Origin: Salinimicrobium terrae DSM 17865
GTDB lineage: Bacteria > Bacteroidota > Bacteroidia > Flavobacteriales > Flavobacteriaceae
Direction of reading: 5' to 3'
Length of the DNA: 64,000 nt
NCBI RefSeq assembly: GCF_000424665.1
Contig: NZ_KE384221.1
Coordinates: forward strand, 143,913 to 207,912
The stretch's first letter is position 1; every line of letters starts with the position of its first letter. The notes below the pieces were generated by a model, which was not told where the DNA came from, searched no databases, and was given only the letters and a program-made list of their open reading frames with translations. This document shows positions 61,001-64,000 of the stretch, one piece after another. A program made the position numbers and the translations under genes.

Positions 61001-64000
61001 GTTCTCCACCCTCCCTGACCGAAGACCAGCTGCCTTTTACCTGAGTTCCCCGAGCGTCACATGTTCTGCAACCTGAATCGGGTATAGAGAATGCTCCTTT
61101 AGCATTGTTTTCATTAGCCGTTATTGTATTATCATATGCATTTAATTGCACTGTATTTTTTCCGCATTCTTCACTAGACATTATAATGTCGTTACCAGCG
61201 TATGGGTAAGATACAAGAATTTCAATTAAACCTGTACCCTCCTCACTATAGGTTCTACAACCATTAATTAATGCCGTTCCCCCATAAGAATGGACACCTG
61301 GAATATCAGGTTGAAATGACAATTTTTGTTCAGTTTTACCAATTGCAATAGGCTCTTCATCGGGATCTCCAATACCTTCTGTCCACTCTACATCAGTTTC
61401 AATAGGAATTTTTTTATTTAAAAAGATGTTGTCCATTGCCCAAACACTTTGATCGCTGGTACCGGTAAATGACCATCTGATTCTAACATTACTCATATCT
61501 CTTCCGTCGAAATAAGCTGCAAGAGAAATAGAGGTATTATCTGTGTTAAAATTGTAGTTGGTAGCGTCTGAACCATCTATGGATTCAGCAGTACCTGCTG
61601 TAAGCCATTTTTTAACTCCGCTCCCCGTGGCATGCATTACCTGAAGTGTCTCATAATTTTGGCCCCCATCAAATGATATTTCAATAGTGGCAACATCATC
61701 ATCTGCAAAGTAAAAGGCCTGATCAAAATCTATACTTGCTGATACAGAATTTGAAAAATCTGTAATGGGACTTTCCAAGGTCGTAGGTATATTTCCATCG
61801 TACACCGATTTCCCATTTTTATCTACTCCATAAAAGTTGCCTTGGGCTATTGTAAATTTTCCGTCTTGACTATCATATTCTATACCTCCAAACTCATGAT
61901 TGTTAGTACCCGACCAGTTCTTGGGTTTGGTAGCATTTCCGCCGGCTGTAAAATTGCGTATTTTGCCATCAACAAGCCATGAATCATAGTCTTTGGTATT
62001 TAATTGTCCTTCATTAAAATCCCCTGGAGAATCGGGAATTGCATCTTGCGTGCCTAAATAATTACTGGTGGCCTTCAGGTTTACTGTATCTCCGAGACAA
62101 TATTCATTATCAAGATCTTCGTTAGTCACAGTTGGAGCAGCTCCGGGAGGTAGTGCTCTTATATAAATGCTATTAGAATATTCTGTACATGTTCCTGCCT
62201 GAACTAAAACTCTGTAATATGTTGATTCCAATGCACCTACCGGAAATACTGCTGTATGCTTATTATCATTGACCGGTATTACTTCCCAGACGCCTTCATT
62301 AACGGCGAATTTCTCCCAATGAACAATATTTCCTGTTTTCCCCGCCAGTTGCAGTTCTACAGAAATTTCTTCTCCACATGAAGTTATGTCGATTTGCTCA
62401 TCAAATACTACCGACTCATAAATGCCACTTAAATTTCCTCCGTTGATGTTTACCTGAATAAGTTCTATTTCTTGAACTTGTGCTGATTTGTTGCCATGAC
62501 TGTCAATGAATTCCCATTCAATTGTATTGCTTCCATAAAAAGAATATGGGAATTGAAAACCCTCACCCAAAGATCCTTGAATTACACCTTCACACCCATC
62601 TGTGGCTGTTGGAATTGTTAATTCTGAAATACTTGAAACCTGACACCCTGTAATACTTATAATGGGTAGATTTCCATTATGATCTGGAACGGGTGCAGTA
62701 GTATCAGAAATTATAATTTTTTGTTCAATTGGCCCTGTGGGATTTCCTGAGGCATCAGTAAATATCCAAAAAATTGATCCTGACGAATAAAAGGTTAGAT
62801 CATTTATACCTGTCGTTCCTGTAATCGTTCCATCACAATTATCGACAGTTGTTGGCGGAATAACTGTTATGGGACACTCGCCGGTTATATCAGGCAGGTC
62901 TGTAATGACTGGAGCTTCATTATCATTTACAGTAACTTTCTGTATAGCCTCCATAAAGTTCCCTGTCTCATCGGTTACTGTGTAGGTGATCGTTGTAATT
63001 CCACGGTTGAAAGTTTTTGTTCCCACTTGTCCGCTTCCGCTTCCTGTAGTGACACCTGATAAACTCCAACTCAATACTTCCCCTGAACAGTTGTCGCTGA
63101 AAACCGCATCTGGTATGGCAATAGAAGCGGTACACTGACCGGGATCTGTGGTGTCAAAAATATCATTTCCCAGAGTGATTTTTGGGTCCTCTTCATCTGT
63201 AACAGTTACCTCAACAGTTCCTGTAATCGTTCTATTCGCGGCATCGGTAACATTATAGTTAATTGTTGTTGTTCCGATATTAAAAGTTTTGGGGCCTACC
63301 TGTCCGCTACCGTTCCCTGTTGTAACACCCGAAAAATTCCAGCTTAAGGTTTCTCCAGAACAGTTGTCGCTAAAGCTGACATCTGGTACAACAATAGAAG
63401 CAGTACACTGCCCCGGATCTGTGGTGTCAAAAATGTCATTTCCTAAAGTGATTTTTGGGTCCTCTTCATCTGTAACAGTTACCTCAACAGCTCCTGTAAT
63501 TGTTCTATTTGCGGCATCGGTAACTGTATAGTTGATTGTTGTTGTTCCGATATTGAAAGTTTTGGTGCCCACTTGTCCGTTTGCACTTCCCGACGTTGCT
63601 CCCGTCATGGTCCAGCTTAAAGTTTCTCCTGAACAATTGTCACTAAAAATGACATTTGGAACAGCGATAGAGGCTGTACATTGTCCTGCACCTGTGGAGT
63701 CAAAAATGTCATTTCCTAAAGTGATTTTTGGGTCCTCTTCATCTGTAACAGTTATCTCAATAGCTCCTGAAATAGTTCTATTTGCTGCATCGATTACTTT
63801 GTAGTTGATGGTTGTTGTCCCGATATTAAAGATTTTTGTGCCTACCTGTCCGTTTGCACCACCGGTCGTAGCTCCCGTCATGGTCCAGCTCAAAATTTTC
63901 CCTGTACAATTGTCGCTAAAAACAGCATTTGGAACAGCTATAGAGGCCGTACATTGTCCTGCATCTGTGGTTTCAGAGATGTCATTTCCGAGGGTAATTT
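58023..64000 (-). CDS. Giant HYR-repeat adhesin with LamG domain and type IX sorting signal (5' end outside window)
   Basis: The frame is open to the window edge (first full codon at 63998), giving 1991 residues; the TTG at 63893 is internal. From the N-terminal side: four 91-residue HYR-type repeats (ITLGNDIFDTT, GQCTASI, FSDNCSGE, TTTINYxVTDAANRTI, VTDEEDP), further diverged HYR units, a jelly-roll region resembling MAM/choice-of-anchor domains (61.4-61.8 kb), and a LamG domain (~60.4-60.9 kb, RWYHLALIHTEAGEYKLYIDG). The long C-terminal region is paralogous to adhesin 1. It ends in a linker of repeated Gly/Asp/Glu (58.27-58.46 kb) and a type A sorting domain (KVVLFNSLGQEIYTYE). Secreted by the type IX system to the cell surface. 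Confidence 0.92.
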   Translation of the reverse strand, partial: ITLGNDISETTDAGQCTASIAVPNAVFSDNCTGKILSWTMTGATTGGANGQVGTKIFNIGTTTINYKVIDAANRTISGAIEITVTDEEDPKITLGNDIFDSTGAGQCTASIAVPNVIFSDNCSGETLSWTMTGATSGSANGQVGTKTFNIGTTTINYTVTDAANRTITGAVEVTVTDEEDPKITLGNDIFDTTDPGQCTASIVVPDVSFSDNCSGETLSWNFSGVTTGNGSGQVGPKTFNIGTTTINYNVTDAANRTITGTVEVTVTDEEDPKITLGNDIFDTTDPGQCTASIAIPDAVFSDNCSGEVLSWSLSGVTTGSGSGQVGTKTFNRGITTITYTVTDETGNFMEAIQKVTVNDNEAPVITDLPDITGECPITVIPPTTVDNCDGTITGTTGINDLTFYSSGSIFWIFTDASGNPTGPIEQKIIISDTTAPVPDHNGNLPIISITGCQVSSISELTIPTATDGCEGVIQGSLGEGFQFPYSFYGSNTIEWEFIDSHGNKSAQVQEIELIQVNINGGNLSGIYESVVFDEQIDITSCGEEISVELQLAGKTGNIVHWEKFAVNEGVWEVIPVNDNKHTAVFPVGALESTYYRVLVQAGTCTEYSNSIYIRALPPGAAPTVTNEDLDNEYCLGDTVNLKATSNYLGTQDAIPDSPGDFNEGQLNTKDYDSWLVDGKIRNFTAGGNATKPKNWSGTNNHEFGGIEYDSQDGKFTIAQGNFYGVDKNGKSVYDGNIPTTLESPITDFSNSVSASIDFDQAFYFADDDVATIEISFDGGQNYETLQVMHATGSGVKKWLTAGTAESIDGSDATNYNFNTDNTSISLAAYFDGRDMSNVRIRWSFTGTSDQSVWAMDNIFLNKKIPIETDVEWTEGIGDPDEEPIAIGKTEQKLSFQPDIPGVHSYGGTALINGCRTYSEEGTGLIEILVSYPYAGNDIIMSSEECGKNTVQLNAYDNTITANENNAKGAFSIPDSGCRTCDARGTQVKGSWSSVREGGEPSCLAGSFSDPNDPNSTFTAGAGTYTLTWTLENGCSDETTVTILECDQVNFDGVDDHIDFNNNYNFDGAFSLEVWVKPESINGTHTIFSKRDANLSGSALGYDLKIVDGIVSFNWNKSGTVASPFVINQNRWYHLALIHTEAGEYKLYIDGLLIKVVGGGSPGTNNFRAILGAMDSSGSDGPKYNFNGWIDELRIWKAALTKDQLHRMMNQRIKEDGTEVIGEVIPIHIPDVNWSDLVGYYRMDNIIIGCGEIDPDVGFNGRLVNITSAQENTAPLPYTLFTDNGNWYDTTTWQLPVPYNGINISQRNVWNAPNSLGINGDRINWNIVELNGRKVVNPASSGNIILLGLLDDSGTLDLEGANNSSGTSLTVTHYLELNGILDLNGESQLLQPEGSIIEGSGYLERDQQGTASSYNYNYWSSPVSTQYLAPNSGFKIGEKKGDEYLGVLFDGTDPATPKEIQFNYQYHFADGAPSNPIKISTYWLNKFFGKAGEYSSWKHVTPDSQMAAGEGFTMKGSSGHKEIYHSQNYTFRGMPNNGPITLNIGLDQNYLIGNPYPSAIDANQFIRDNLKDVPGGTNSENVFNGSLYFWSHFAEKTHILKEYVGGYAIYNLAGGVHAIASDARINNSKPNRKGGKKPRQYIPVGQGFFINTVLNPALTNNPNITISGGTVMFNNGQRVFQTESDSTKAVFHSVEKKGINSEPTTGTALREEEKMRLWIKFKSPKGYHRQLLVTMDPKTTSDFDLGYDALLIENNKEDMYWLMGQEQTELLIQGVPDFAPERVLLLGLKIATEGEFIIAIDEMENIPAELPIFLKNIETNTYYNLRDSDFKSKIEIGKIHGRYSIVFDDGDPGDPEDPEDGSGEDDGNDESEDEEDPGDGSSESNGNDEDNGNEEGDGKEDISEEPEDSGPTSRGMELIYSTKNKEIVINNPELSIVKKVVLFNSLGQEIYTYESIDSKVVIELPVEVPSEGMYFIRVYTEEAILVLKFLVD
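62906..64000 (-). repeat. Four tandem 273-bp HYR-type coding repeats, array continuing beyond the window
   Basis: Repeat starts at 63998, 63725, 63452 and 63179, exactly 273 bp apart, each encoding ITLGNDI... to ...DEEDPK. The unit nearest the window edge and the last unit are the most diverged in the visible set. Confidence 0.88.

Overview
The window is chromosomal DNA from a member of the Bacteroidota, almost certainly a marine or saline-type Flavobacteriaceae (Gramella/Salinimicrobium-like; the genus is inference). The evidence is a 287-residue primary sigma factor without region 1.1, Bacteroidota-type promoter boxes (TTTG ... TAnnTTTG), the type IX secretion protein PorT, two giant adhesins with type IX C-terminal sorting domains, a TamL-type lipoprotein, and lipoproteins with acidic export signals after the lipid cysteine. 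No rRNA, tRNA, CRISPR array or insertion sequence was recognised.

Layout. 1-9.0 kb is accessory: the end of a sterol-desaturase-family gene, an orphan gene, four separately terminated EF-hand-repeat exported proteins (1963-5442), a stretch of small membrane genes mixed with apparent gene debris, a DUF2231 membrane protein and an FMN-dependent glutamate-synthase-like enzyme. 9.3-10.6 kb is a lone tyrosine recombinase with a short tandem repeat before its start. 11.4-17.2 kb is a curli (type VIII secretion) cluster: a large curlin-repeat subunit, two small curlin-like proteins, CsgE fused to an extra N-terminal domain, CsgF, CsgG with an added C-terminal barrel-like domain, and a beta-propeller lipoprotein. 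17.4-21.9 kb is a potassium locus on the minus strand: a KdpD-like kinase lacking the usual N-terminal sensor, KdpE, a tiny membrane protein, a KtrB-type channel broken by two in-frame stops, and KtrA.

22-49.9 kb is mostly core housekeeping: SelO, Tex, DUF488, YpdA, Rpe, the primary sigma factor, a TonB receptor plus PepSY iron-uptake pair, PNPase, S15, AccD, class II aldolase, TamL, a SpoU-type rRNA methyltransferase, PorT, MenG/UbiE, an intact TrkA-TrkH pair, an aminotransferase, a fatty acid desaturase and RsmG. 50-64 kb holds two giant cell-surface adhesins: one with ten near-identical 237-bp SprB-type repeats, and one with 273-bp HYR-type repeats running off the window.

Themes. Much of the accessory content is for the cell surface: amyloid fibres, acidic calcium-binding-type proteins and type IX-secreted adhesins. 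A short motif (core TATAGGTTA) occurs upstream of the orphan gene, one EF-hand gene and, inverted, twice before the curli cluster, suggesting a shared regulator. Potassium uptake is duplicated; the KdpDE-linked copy is decaying while the Trk copy is intact.
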